Positions 46,635 through 56,598 of a stretch of DNA of 57,539 nt are shown piece after piece. Each line of letters begins with the position of its first letter. The stretch's first letter is position 1. The stretch is from the NCBI GenBank assembly GCA_016716885.1, contig JADJUV010000026.1:1-57539 (forward strand), in the 5' to 3' direction. The notes under the pieces are model-generated. The model saw only the letters and a program-made list of their open reading frames with translations, was not told the DNA's origin and did not search any database. This stretch comes from Candidatus Trichofilum aggregatum (GTDB taxonomy: Bacteria > Chloroflexota > Anaerolineae > Promineifilales > Promineifilaceae). The position numbers and the translations under genes were made by a program.

Positions 46635-48544
46635 CTATTTTGACGAAGCCCGGTGGTCTCGTTGGGGATTGGGCGTATCGCCAGGGGCAGGTTCCAGGCT
46701 GACGGTTCCCAGCACCAGGTTGTCGCCCAAACCTTGCCCATCAGCCCCAGTAATACCCAGACGGTACCCCTCAGAGGCATAGAGGCCCATCGTGACGGTG
46801 AGGGTGTCGGGGCGTAGGCGGTTTCAGGCAGGTAAATCCGAATGGAGTCTACAAACCGATCCCCGGGCCGCCATTCGCTACTGGGGAAATTACCCAGACC
46901 GGGATGGGTGTCTCGTTGGGAGACCAGCAAATCCAGACCGTTGGTGAGGTGGATAAACAGGATGTAGTTGCCTGGTGGCTGACCAGTTACTTGCCAGTAT
47001 AGATCAATATCTAGTGGCTCGCCAGGGCGCAGGGTGGTTGTGCTCAGATTGTACCCTTGCAAGTTGGCAAAGAAATCAAACTGGGCCTGAATAGGGTTGG
47101 GGATGGGTTCGGTGGTAGCGAAGGTCCGCGGCCGCGCATAGGCCGGTTGTAAATAACCAAACAAAGCTACCAGGGCCAGGACCAGCATGGCGATAATGGT
47201 AAACTGGGAAATGCGTGTGGATAGTTGCCCGCGGGGTGTAATGGTTGGAACAAGCGTGGCGAGAAAAGAGACGGCCCTAACGATTCCCGCGATCATGAGG
47301 AGAACAAGTGCTGGTAAACCGGGAAAGAAAAATCGTCCCATAGAACCGGCGGGACTCACCAACATGTAGGCAAATACGACAGCGGCAAAGAGGGCCACGG
47401 TAAAGATGAGATAGAGGATGGATGAGGCAATGGGGCGATGGGGCGATGGGGCGACGGAAGGGGTTGATCGTCTGGACTTGACGAGTTCAAGAAAATGGCC
47501 CGCGGCCGCGAACAGTCACGCCCACAAAAACCGATAGACGTTTTGTGGCATAGGAATTTGGCCGAAGCCAAAACGGCCCCACAAACTGCTCCACACCGAT
47601 GACCATTCGCTCCAGGCAACTCCCAGGCTCTCTAGTGGATCACGCACCCCCCACAGGGCGGTTACTTCTTTGAACCCGGTGGGATCACCATACAGGGCAT
47701 AGTTGCGGATAAACCACCAACCCGCCAAAAGGAAGGTTACGCCCGTGATGAGCAGATTGACTTCTAGCCATAGTCGCCCCTGTTTTTTGCGCCAGGCCAC
47801 CCAACTTACAGCGATGGCGATGAGGATTGCGGCCGCGGCCATGTTAAATTTACTCAACAAGGCAAATCCAAAGGCCAGCCCCAACCACACCCCCCATTTC
47901 CGGCTTAATCCGGCCGGATCATGTAACAGGCACACGCCAGCATAGGTGATAGCCGCACCACTACAGGCAGCGATAATATCATTGTTGATGGCCCCAGCCA
48001 TGTAGAGAAACATGGGATTAAAGGCTAAAAGCGCGGCCGCGGCCGCGGCCATCCATTGTTCCCCAGGCCACAAAACCCGCCCTGTCGCCCAGGTCAACCA
48101 AACCACCACCGCCCCAATCAATACATTGACGGCCCGAACAATATGCGCCGCCAGTGCATCCCCCTGCCAGGGGAAATTCTCGCTGACCGAATGCAAATAT
48201 TGGCTCTTGTTGTCTGCACCTACCTCACCGTAACGATAGGCCCAAAACGGATTTTCTGGCGGAGTGTAACACAGGGGATGATCCGTTTTTATCCAGGCCG
48301 TAGCCAACGCGCCTAGAACATAAAACAAGGGTGGATGATGGCTTTGGGAGCGGCAGGCTTCTTCCCCTTGTATGGGTAGACGACCATTCTCGACCAGATA
48401 GCGCACAAAACGATAATGGCGTAACTCATCTGTTGCTTCATGGAGCGGATTGATCACACTGTAAGCCAGCCCCAAGATCAAAAATGCCAGCAAGATGAGC
48501 GCAATCAACCAATCACGACGCAGACCGCTAACAATACGATTCAT
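46635..48544 (-). CDS. GT39/ArnT-like membrane glycosyltransferase (in-frame TGA and one frameshift)
   Basis: About 635 residues if read through. Ten or more hydrophobic helices follow 'INPLHEATDELRHYRFVRYL', the acidic first loop typical of dolichol- or undecaprenol-phosphate sugar transferases (GT39, ArnT). The frame stops at TGA 47516-47518 ('RFLWA' stop 'LFAAAGHFLEL') but continues in the same frame with good membrane sequence; Trp (TGG) would fit. Later, at G4 46809-46812, one more base restores 'ETAYAPDTLTVTMGLYASEG' to a stop at 46635, in place of a nonsense tail that overlaps the kinase gene. A C-terminal beta-rich domain ('PLDIDLYWQVTG') lies outside the membrane. Either the gene is decayed or the sequence has errors. 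Confidence 0.78.
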
Positions 48545-48612
48545 GGGATGCGTGGTTTACTCCGTGAAGCAAGGGCGATAGGTGAAGATAGCGTGGGAGT
48601 GAATGTTGAATC

Positions 48613-49383
48613 TTAAGGGATGCAAATAACGTCTGCCGCATAGATGGTACGGTTGGCATCCAACCGATTGAGTTGGGCAATCACATCCACGGTTGTATTA
48701 CGCGTGCGAGCAATACTGAACACGGTATCATGATCACGTACCACATAAGCCAAATAACCTGGACAATATGCCGGGTTGGCATAAGGCAACCGCTCAATGA
48801 TGTTGCCCGGAACCAGATCATTCGCATCCACACCATGTAAGGCCATGAGTTCGATGGCACTGTTATTGGCCAAGGCAATGCCATAAAGGCTATCCCCTTG
48901 GACAACTGTGTATGCTTTGAAAAGGATTTTTTCCACATTGGCGGGGACGAGGGCTGAAGTGGTTGCTTGTATGGGTGGTGTGGTAGGCACAAGAGCGGGG
49001 TCAATCGTCGCGACAATCGCGGGTTCAAATGTGGGGGTAGGTTGTATCTGGTTGGGGTCTACAACTGGCGTCTGCTCTACTTGCACGGGGGCTGGTTGGT
49101 TTTGGGCGGACCAATCCGCCTGGGTCAACATATCTTTGCTGTTGAGTATATCCAGTTGTACGTTAACACCATCCACCACCACAAACTCTGTACGGCGATC
49201 AGAGAGGGTAGGAACTGCCAGGGCCTGGGTGTTGAGGGCGGTTTCTGCTGCGGTGGTCGCGGCCGCATCGTTGTTATTCCGTTGGGTTCGCAATATAAGC
49301 GTAAATGCGCCCAACGCTAACAAACTAGCAAATAAAAGGACGGCTAACGTCATACGGATGGCTGAGGGTGAACGAAGCACCAC
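48613..49383 (-). CDS. Membrane-anchored LysM-domain protein
   Basis: 256 residues with a GTG start (AAGGAG upstream). One N-terminal membrane helix ('MTLAVLLFASLLALGAFTLIL') is followed by a long Pro/Thr/Gln-rich linker and two LysM modules near the C-terminus ('AYTVVQGDSLYGIALANNSA...LMALHGVDANDLVPGNII' in pieces; 'YVVRDHDTVFSIARTRNTT'). It has the same plan as the lipoprotein at 22335-22995 but uses an uncleaved anchor. LysM binds cell-wall type glycans. It lies just upstream of the glycosyltransferase gene on the same strand, 68 bases apart, and may be cotranscribed. Confidence 0.86.
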   Translation of the reverse strand: MVLRSPSAIRMTLAVLLFASLLALGAFTLILRTQRNNNDAAATTAAETALNTQALAVPTLSDRRTEFVVVDGVNVQLDILNSKDMLTQADWSAQNQPAPVQVEQTPVVDPNQIQPTPTFEPAIVATIDPALVPTTPPIQATTSALVPANVEKILFKAYTVVQGDSLYGIALANNSAIELMALHGVDANDLVPGNIIERLPYANPAYCPGYLAYVVRDHDTVFSIARTRNTTVDVIAQLNRLDANRTIYAADVICIP

Positions 49384-49520
49384 ACACTCTCCTTAAGAGA
49401 CTGGCTTCTCAGGCCAGCCCCTGCATAGTTGAACCAGTAAGTTTTATGTTACACTTGCCCCAATCTTATGGCAAGTACCCCAGGTCATAAGGCTGATTGG
49501 CTGACTGCTCACAAGCTACT

Positions 49521-49782
49521 TTCGTAGGCGTTCCCTGGGCCTACGGCGCACCAAGATGGATGAAAACAGCGAGTGGGCGAGTAGCGAGTGGGAATTCAGA
49601 ACTTGAAACCTGAAACTCGAAACTCGAAACTTATTTTCGCAGGAGTTCCCCATGGGCCTACGGCGCACCAAGATGGATGAAAACAGCGAGTGGGCGAGTA
49701 GCGAGTAGCGAGTGCGAGTGGGAATTCAGAACTTGAAACCTGAAACTCGCAACTCGCAACTTATTTTCGCAGGAGTTTCCCC
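49521..49782. repeat. Tandem duplication of about 115-130 bases with GCGAGTA and GAAACTC words
   Basis: Two copies of a unit starting TTCGYAGGMGTTCCC and containing CCTACGGCGCACCAAGATGG, GCGAGTAGCGAGT and AGAACTTGAAACCTGAAACT lie head to tail. A third start of the unit provides the GCAGGAGTTTCCCC ribosome-binding site of the dGTPase gene. An inverted relative is at 32845-33060. Confidence 0.85.
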
Positions 49783-50936
49783 ATGATTTACAACCGTGAG
49801 AAACGTGAGGAATTAGAACGGCTGACCCTGGCTCCCTATGCTACGGCGAGTGCTGATTCACGCGGCCGCGCCCACCCCGAACCTGAGTCATCCAGTCGCA
49901 CCGCCTTCCAACGAGACCGTGACCGCATCATCCACACTACCGCCTTCCGCCGCCTGGAGTATAAAACCCAGGTCTTTGTCATTCTGGAAGGGGATCATTA
50001 TCGCACCCGCCTTACCCATACCCTGGAAGTGGCCCAACTTGGTCGTTCCATTGCCGCCGGGTTGGGGGCCAACGCTGACCTCACCGAAGCTATCTGTTTA
50101 GCCCATGATCTGGGCCACCCCCCGTTTGGTCACGCAGGTGAATCTGCCCTAAACCGCCAGATGAAAGCCTACAATGGTAGCTTCAACCACAACACCCAAA
50201 GCTATCGTATTGTGACGCAATTAGAAAACCGCTACCCTGACTTTCCTGGCTTGAATCTCACCTATGAAACTCGTGCCGGGATGCTCAAACATGAGACCAC
50301 TTACGATAAAAGTGAAGCCACCAACTACGAGCCACATAAACGTCCCTCTATCGAAGCTCAAATTACCAATTTTGCCGATCCCATTGCTTACGATTCACAT
50401 GATTTAGACGATGGACTACGTGCTGGCCTATTCACCACTGCCGACCTGGATCAACTAGCTTTGTGGCAAGAATTACGCCACCGGATTGACTGGAGATCGG
50501 CCCTTTCACCACCATGACCCGCCATGAAATTATCCGCGAAATGGTGGGTCTGCTTGTCTCTGATGTCGTACAAACCACATCGGCCGTTTTGGCCGAACAA
50601 AAAATTGATTCACCGGAGAAGGTGGAATACCAACCCATAACAATTGTGCAATTCTCGCCGACGGTGGCTTCAATGGTCAAACAACTGAAAGGGTTTTTGT
50701 ATGAGCATATGTATCGCCATTATCGGCTGATGCGGATGCAAAGTAAGGCTGAACGTTTTGTCAGTGAGCTTTTCCAGGCTTACATCAAAGAACCCCGTAT
50801 GTTACCTACCGACACACAAAAACGCCTCAGCGAAACACCCCTGGAACAAGTTGTGACTGATTATCTGGCTGGCATGACCGATCGTTATGCTTTGCAGGAG
50901 TACCAACGCCTGTTTGATCCCTTTACCTTGGCCTAA
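49783..50936 (+). CDS. dgt: Deoxyguanosinetriphosphate triphosphohydrolase-like HD protein (one frameshift)
   Basis: About 384 residues if joined. 'SRTAFQRDRDRIIHTTAFRRLEYKTQV' (in pieces) is the typical dGTPase N-terminus, followed by HD-domain metal residues: His in 'RTRLTHTLEVAQLGRSIA', His-Asp in 'AICLAHDLGHPPFGHAGE', and Asp in 'ADPIAYDSHDLDDGLRAG'. It hydrolyses dNTPs to nucleosides and triphosphate. The frame changes near 50491-50496 (TGGAG); an added G gives 'RIDWEIGPFTTMTRHEII', leading into the second piece (50514-50936), which is the family's helical C-terminus. The ribosome-binding site comes from the upstream repeat. Confidence 0.88.
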
Positions 50937-51043
50937 AGGCCATTGGTTTCGACAAGCTCAACCAACGCCCCAATATTGAGAGCAGTTTAGCAAAAAAGCC
51001 GGTCAATTTGACTGCATCTTTTTTTTATTCAGGGGTCGCTCTT

Positions 51044-52054
51044 TTAATAAGTCAATATATCGTCGGCTTCACCCGGTGCTTCCGCCCCTTCTTTCGCCCA
51101 GGCAGAAAGCTCGATGGTGACACGCTCCAGATAGCTATCAGGGGGCAGATCGGGGTTGGAGCCGTATTCCATATCCAGGATGCGGGCGTTGATGATGAGG
51201 GCGTTGGTTTCTAGGGCTACGACCTCGCCAGAACGCATGAGGGCCGGTTCCCCTTTGGTGGCCAGCTTGGCGGTGATGGCTTCATCGTAAAAGGCGTGTT
51301 GGGTCATGATGACTTTGGTGATGGTGCGGATGTCGTTCTTATCGAACAACCACACTTCCATCGCCGTCACGTTTTTCGGGGCATCACCGCCTAACGATTC
51401 GGAAATACCTACGCCACATTCGCCGAGGAAATCACCGTTGCTGTTTTCGATGCTGAAGGAGTCGTCGTAGGTATCGTGGCCCCGGTTGTAGGTCGTGGTG
51501 AAGCGGGCAATGGGGGTCATTGTCGCGCCCGTGTCCATCCCTTCCTGATTGACTGGCCCTTCGGTGGGTTTGTCTACGTGCATGTCGTAGCGAGGCCGGG
51601 TGGAACCACCACGCCGGGTAGCAATGCGGTAAATGAGGAAGAGGATCAACAGGAGAACATGAGTAAGAGGCAAATAGTGAAAGAGCGAAGGCCACCATCT
51701 TCTGTAGTCGTTCCAGGTGCGGCGACAATCTGACCAGCACAACCGACGTTATCCGTGATCGCGGCCGCGAGCGCCAGCAAACGTTGTTGATCCGCCACAT
51801 CTGGTTCTGTTTGAGCTAACTGACAAATCTCCTGAGCCGCTAATCTTTGGCCCTTTGCACATCAAACGGGACGAATAAGAGTCAGCAACGGCTAAAACAT
51901 AAGCTCGGCGGGTTGCATCGCCCAAATCCTGTGGCGCGCCGTCTGTCCACTGAACAGGCCACAAGCCCCAACCCAGGATGGGTAAACCAATGATTAAGCC
52001 CACCACAAAACCCAGGATAAGACCTACTATGGGTTGTTTGCGGATGAAATCCAT
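51044..52054 (-). CDS. Unrecognised membrane protein (several frameshifts)
   Basis: The N-terminal piece from 52054 has a membrane helix ('IVGLILGFVVGLIIGLPILGWGLW') and 'DLGDATRRAYVLAVADSYS'. The frame then changes twice (about 51850-51885) to give 'RLAAQEICQLAQTEPDVADQQRLLALAAAITDN' (in pieces) and again near 51700-51720 into a second helix ('LPLTHVLLLILFLIYRIATR') and a soluble C-terminal domain of about 190 residues ('RFTTTYNRGHDTYDDSFSIE', 'GECGVGISESL', 'AMEVWLFDKNDIRT'). I do not recognise the family. Coherent sequence in every piece argues for base-calling errors rather than old decay, but loss of function cannot be excluded. Confidence 0.6.
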
Positions 52055-52450
52055 GTGTCACCTACCTTAAGCCATGTGTTTAGTTCGATAAAATTCGACG
52101 GAACGCTCTGCTTGGGTGACATCCCCTCTTGATGGCAATCTTACCATAACTCACCTGAGCGTACAAATTTTATGTTGACAAGAGGCACGTTTGGACCGGA
52201 GGTCCCAAACACGCTATAGGGAAAGGAGTGGCGCTCCAGCTTACACTACGTTAATCTTTAGCTGTGTTATACTTTTCATACAGCGTTTTTTGGTAAATTG
52301 TCCAAAAACCAACCAAGATAAAGGTAACTGTCATCATTTTGGAGCTAACGGACACCCAAAAAGGGCACCCATTCGCACCGTTTCAGACAAACCTCTGCCC
52401 CCTGTTTCATGGTTTTGAACAACCAAAAGCAAAAATCCGAGGCTGGCTGA
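52055..52450. other. Divergent intergenic region before argF
   Basis: About 395 bases without a gene. TTGACA at 52175-52180 has no matching -10 at 17 bases. TTATACTTTT near 52266 may be a -10 for argF. No attenuator or riboswitch structure was recognised. Confidence 0.4.
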
Positions 52451-53407
52451 ATGGTTGCCAACCAATTAAACACAATGAAACATTTCCTGAGTTTACTCGA
52501 TTTTTCACCTGACGAATTATACGATTGGCTGTACCTGGCTCACCGTTTGAAACAAGAATGGCGCACCGGGGGTAACCGGCCTATTCTCCAGGGCAAAAGT
52601 TTGGCCTTGGTATTCCAGAAGCCTTCTTTGCGTACCCGTGTCTCTTTTGAAATGGGTATGGCCCACCTGGGGGGATATGCCTTTTATCTTTCGCCCAATG
52701 AGGTGAAGATGGGCGGCCGCGAAAGCATTCCTGATGTGGCGCGGGTTCTTTCTGGTTATGTAGATGGGGTGATGGCCCGTGTGTTCGATCATCACCATAT
52801 CCTACAACTGGCGGAGTATAGCCGTGTTCCGGTGATCAATGGCCTCTCTGACTATAATCATCCGGCGCAGGCTTTTGCCGATCTGTTTACGATTCAGGAG
52901 CAGAAGGGGCAATTGCCAGGCTTGAAGTTGGCTTATGTGGGGGATGGTAATAATGTGGCCCGGTCGTTGTTATTTGGGGCGATGAAGATGGGGATGCACT
53001 TCGCGGCCGCGTCGCCGGCTGGCTACACCCTCAACGAAGAAGATTACCACCTGGCCCAATCCACTCGCACCGCCGACTGGCAACAAATTGAATTCACCGA
53101 CAATCCGGCAGACGCAGTTCGCTCTGCTGACATCATCTACACCGATGTCTGGACCAGCATGGGACAAGAAGAAGAGACAGCCGCCCGGCTTAAAGTCTTC
53201 CCCCCTTATCAAATCAATCAGGAATTGGTTAGCCAGGCTAACCCGGATTGCATTGTTATGCACTGTTTACCGGCCCATCGGGGTGAGGAGATCACCGACG
53301 AAGTGGCCGATGGACCCCAATCCGTCCTATTTCCCCAGGCCGAAAACCGGATGCACGCCCAAAAAGCGATTCTCGTTCGCCTGTTGGCTCCCGATTACCA
53401 GGGGTGA
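52451..53407 (+). CDS. argF: Ornithine carbamoyltransferase
   Basis: 318 residues; the ATG at 52475 is an alternative start. Carbamoyl-phosphate site 'QKPSLRTRVSFEMGMAHLGG' (SLRTR variant of STRTR), 'GRESIPDVARVLSGYVDGVMAR', 'PVINGLSDYNHPAQAFADL' (HPxQ loop), 'KLAYVGDGNNVARSL', ornithine site 'DVWTSMGQEEE' and 'HCLPAHRGEEITDEV'. It makes citrulline from ornithine and carbamoyl phosphate in arginine synthesis. It stands alone here; no other arg gene is adjacent. GAGG lies about nine bases before the first ATG. Confidence 0.96.
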   Translation: MVANQLNTMKHFLSLLDFSPDELYDWLYLAHRLKQEWRTGGNRPILQGKSLALVFQKPSLRTRVSFEMGMAHLGGYAFYLSPNEVKMGGRESIPDVARVLSGYVDGVMARVFDHHHILQLAEYSRVPVINGLSDYNHPAQAFADLFTIQEQKGQLPGLKLAYVGDGNNVARSLLFGAMKMGMHFAAASPAGYTLNEEDYHLAQSTRTADWQQIEFTDNPADAVRSADIIYTDVWTSMGQEEETAARLKVFPPYQINQELVSQANPDCIVMHCLPAHRGEEITDEVADGPQSVLFPQAENRMHAQKAILVRLLAPDYQG

Positions 53408-53408
53408 A

Positions 53409-53457
53409 GGATGAATTATGAATTATGAAGTGTACGACCCTTCATAATTCATCCCTC
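53409..53457 (+). terminator. Hairpin of ATGAATT words after argF
   Basis: GGATGAATTATGAATTATGAAG faces the complementary CTTCATAATTCATCC with an 11-base loop. It may end argF transcription, but it has no T run and resembles the tandem-word tracts. Confidence 0.5.
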
Positions 53458-53483
53458 AAAATTCATCATTTCGAGGTTATCCT

Positions 53484-55738
53484 GTGGCTCAAAATCGTGC
53501 TCGTTTTGAAGAAGCGCTAGAAAAGAGGACATTCCTTCGGTTGGGATCAACGGTGGGAAGATGCTATCCGGGAATTCGAAAAGGCTCTGCAAGAGTTTAG
53601 CAATGAACCAGCCCCTTATGCCGGGTTGGGTATGGCCTTTTACGAACTGAAACGTTATGACTTTGCCCTGGAAAATTACAAAAAAGCCGCACGTCTTTCC
53701 CAGGGGGATATTATGTACTTGCAACGAGTCGCGCAGTTGCAAGAACAGCTCAAACGGAATAACGAAGCGGCCCAAACTTACCTGGCTATTGGTGAAGTAC
53801 AATTGCGCCGCCGCCTGCTAGACGAGGCCGTCGGTAATTGGAACCGGGCTGTTTATCTCGACCCCAATGCCATGCGCGGCCATCAACGTCTGGCCCAGGT
53901 TTATCAACGCCAGGGAGTCATCTCCGCCGCTGTGCGTGAATACCTGGCAATTGCCCGCATTCTCCAATCTCAGGGAGACGCGGAAAAAGCGTTGCAATCG
54001 TGCCAGGCGGCCTTGCAATTAGATTCACGGAATGCCGATGTTTTGACGGCGATTGAATTATTGCGCCAGGGGGAATCGTTAGCGTCCCATTTTAGCGACG
54101 ATTTAGGGTCAGCCCCCCCCGTCCCGGCTCGTACCACCACCAGTTTTTTGGATGAATCACCCGCCACGCACGATGGCTCTAGCCCCGCCCAGGAAGCCCA
54201 ACGCATTGCTATGGAACGGCTGGCGGAAGTGTTCTTTGGCGATAATGAGGAAGATGAAGATATAACGGCCACGATGAAGGATGCCCTCATTGTACAGGCG
54301 TTGGATTTTCAGACTCGTGGCATGGCCAATGAAGCCATCAGTGCCTATGAAAAGGCGATTGAAGCGGGGGCACGGGATATGGCGGTGCATTACAACCTGG
54401 GTTTGCTTTACCAGGATAAGCTCCGTTTTAGTGATGCCATCGGCCAATTTGAAATAGCCGTGCAAGATCCGGATTATCGGCTGGGAAGCCATTTTGCGTT
54501 GGGAGAATGTTATCGGGCACGGGGCCATATTGAAAAAGCCTTGGAACATTTCATTGTGGTTCTGCGCATTGTGGATTTGAAGACGGTTAAGCGAGATCAG
54601 GCTGATCGGCTGATTGAGTTGTATGAGAATCTAACGCAGAGTTTCCGCACGAAGGGGGAACCGGAAAGGGCCACGGCTTTTGCCAACACCCTGGTGGAGT
54701 TTTTGAGCCACAAGGGGTGGGAAGATAAGGTGAAGGAAGCTCGCCGTCGTTTGGATACGATTTCTTCGGATCGGACGATGATCCTGGGGGATATTATTAC
54801 GGCCGGTTCGGAACATGTGCTGGAATCCCTGTATCTGAGCCAGGAATATGCTAAGCGGGCTATGTACAACGCGGCCGCGGAAGAAGCCTATCGCGCCATT
54901 CAACTTTCACCTAGCTACCTGCCCGCCCACTTGCAACTGGGCGATTTGCTGGTGCTACAGAAACGGCACGAAGCGGCCGCGCTCAAATTCAACGCCATTG
55001 GCGATACCTTCCGTACCCGTGGGGATATGAACGGGGCCGCCCATGCCTACGAACGGGTGATCGAAATTGCCCCGCTGGACCTGACCAGCCGGGCGCGACT
55101 GATAGACCTGCTCAAACATATCGGGGCTTTTGATCGCGCCCTGGAAAACTATCTTTCCATGGGCCACATGTACTATCAGTTAGCCCAGGTAGACAAAGCC
55201 CGCCTCACTTACCAGGAAGCCCTTAATCTGGCCCAACGCGGTTCACCGGAGAAAAACTGGAAAGTCCGCCTGCTCAACCAGATAGCCGACATTGATATGC
55301 AACGGTTGGACTGGCAACGGGGGTTAATCAGCTACAAAGAATTACGCCGCCTTTCCCTGACGATGAACGCATTGCCATTACTTTGATTGATCTTACTACA
55401 AAGTAAACCAACCCAAGAGCGCGCTGAAAGAACTAAATGATTACATGATTCAGCTTATCAAAGGGGGCAAGAGTACCAAAGTTGTGGGCATTCTGGAAGA
55501 TATGGTCAAACAACGTCCCAATGATCCGAACCTGACGGATATGTTGGCCCGGTTGTATGTGCAACAGAAGCGGCCGCAGAAAGCGATTGACTTACTCGAC
55601 CGGTTAGGTGAAGCCCAACTTGAAGCAGGGACGAACGATCAAGCGGTCGTGACTCTCGAAAAAATTCTGGCCCTAAACCCTCCAACGCCGCCAGCTACCG
55701 GCAATTCGTTGCCCAATTGCGGCAAAACCTCTTCTTAG
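53484..55738 (+). CDS. TPR-repeat protein (several frameshifts, C-terminus uncertain)
   Basis: Starts at GTG 53484 with GAGG upstream ('MAQNRARFEEALEK'), changes frame at 53520-53541 into 'GWDQRWEDAIREFEKALQEF', then runs unbroken as tetratricopeptide repeats to 55386 (586 residues) with pairs such as 'ALENYKKAARLSQGD', 'AISAYEKAIEAGARDMAVHYNLG' and 'ALEHFIVVLRIVDLKTV'. Further indels near 55357 and 55404 link it to 'DLYYKVNQPKSALKELNDYM' and the final TPRs up to about 55738, with one more break near 55690. TPR arrays are protein-binding scaffolds; the partner is unknown. It precedes cdaA on the same strand. Confidence 0.8.
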
Positions 55739-55779
55739 GACGTCAGGTGGTCGGGCAAAGACCCTGCCACCTGACGACA
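55735..55779 (+). terminator. Hairpin after the TPR gene
   Basis: Stem CGTCAGGTGG/CCACCTGACG with a 16-base loop that itself contains GGGC..; no T run, so termination is uncertain. A second hairpin AACAGCCG/CGGCTGTT at 55873-55892 lies within the start of cdaA. Confidence 0.4.
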
Positions 55780-55807
55780 TGTAAGCCATTGCCCCCCAGG
55801 TTTTGCT

Positions 55808-56584
55808 TTGGAACAGATCAACTTTTACCTCAGCCAGCTAACACCGATAGCCTTGTTGATATTTTGCGGTAACAGCCGTCATCGGCTGTTTTGCGGGTGA
55901 TCCGGGGCACACGCGCCGTTCAACTGCTCCGGGGCATCATCGTTTTTATCCTGGTCGCGTTAGCGTTGGTCGTTGGTTTGTCTAATTTCTTGGAGCTACC
56001 GGCCCTGGGGTGGCTCATAGACCGTATTTTCCCGGTTATGCTCCTGGCGATCCCCATTATCTTTCAACCAGAGCTACGCCGGGCGTTGGAGCGGCTAGGG
56101 GGGGCAGGGCGTTATTTGCGTTTTTGGCGGCGTGATCAAAATACACCCATGATTACAGCTATTGCCCAGGCCTGTTTGCGTCTGTCGCAACGGCGGCATG
56201 GGGCGCTCATCGTTCTGGAACAAGATACAGGTTTGCAGGAGTATATTGATACCGGTATTGTGCTGAATGCGGAACCATCACCAGAACTGTTTTGACAGTT
56301 TTCAACAAACATACAGAACTACATGATGGGGCGGTAATCGTGCGTGGGGATCGCGTCGCGGCCGCGGCCTGTGTCATGCCCCTCTCCACCAGTAGCCTCT
56401 CAGACCGGCAAATGGGGTTACGTCACCGCGCCGCCCTCGGCATCAGCGAAGTTAGCGATGCCGTCGTCGTCATCGTCTCCGAAGAAACCGGACAAGTTGC
56501 TATCGCCCAACGGCCGGATCCTGCGCCGCCAGACCCAACCCGCCTGGATGCCATCCTGCAAGCCTTTCTTGCAAAATCGCGGTA
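55808..56584 (+). CDS. cdaA: Diadenylate cyclase CdaA (c-di-AMP synthase; several frameshifts)
   Basis: About 260 residues if joined. The probable TTG start gives 'EQINFYLSQLTPIAL', the usual CdaA N-terminus. After two or three one-base indels (55850-55900) it goes on as 'RVIRGTRAVQLLRGIIVFIL', the membrane helices and 'RVFPVMLLAIPIIFQPELRRALERLG'-like sequence. The catalytic DAC domain is split at T4 56290-56295: one added T joins 'AEPSPELF' to 'LTVFNKHTELHDGAVIVRGD'. Both catalytic motifs, DGA and RHR ('LRHRAALGISE'), are present, so the enzyme should be active if the indels are errors. It makes c-di-AMP at the membrane. A YbbR-domain partner follows. Confidence 0.82.
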
Positions 56585-56598
56585 AAGCCCTCGTGCCG

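Larger units (their letters stand above)
338..56365. repeat. Highly iterated palindrome GCGGCCGC (about 85 copies)
   Basis: Read by eye, the octamer starts at 338, 783, 1989, 2567, 3489, 4024, 4997, 5773, 6077, 7154, 9410, 9691, 10072, 10365, 10471, 12260, 12719, 13151, 14496, 15881, 16039, 16986, 17052, 17784, 19195, 20466, 20954, 21811, 23493, 23987, 24177, 24183, 25517, 25731, 25737, 26097, 26365, 26995, 27346, 28038, 28525, 29557, 31007, 31241, 32027, 32228, 32525, 33374, 34031, 34496, 34703, 34857, 35224, 35477, 36070, 36819, 37322, 37549, 37897, 38198, 38443, 39056, 39472, 39509, 40139, 41202, 42379, 43440, 43560, 45054, 45333, 47128, 47502, 47829, 48033, 48039, 49259, 49862, 51761, 52713, 53003, 54871, 54973, 55570 and 56358. 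Many are embedded in CGCGGCCGCG. In genes it mostly reads Ala-Ala-Ala, but also Gly-Arg and Arg-Pro. Confidence 0.95.

Noticed and set aside
47516..47518. In-frame TGA of the glycosyltransferase as a second selenocysteine codon
   Set aside because: No GGU-loop hairpin at the SECIS distance, and membrane GT39-like enzymes are not known to use selenocysteine; a nonsense change or error is simpler.
3211..49782. Tandem-word tracts as CRISPR arrays
   Set aside because: The words are seven to eight bases without unique spacers of constant length, and no cas gene is present.
52191..52418. 75-residue plus-strand frame before argF
   Set aside because: Composition is not protein-like and no good start signal is present.
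338..56365. GCGGCCGC sites as cloning linkers or assembly artefacts
   Set aside because: They lie in frame within conserved protein motifs throughout the window, in several reading frames, with no vector sequence around them.
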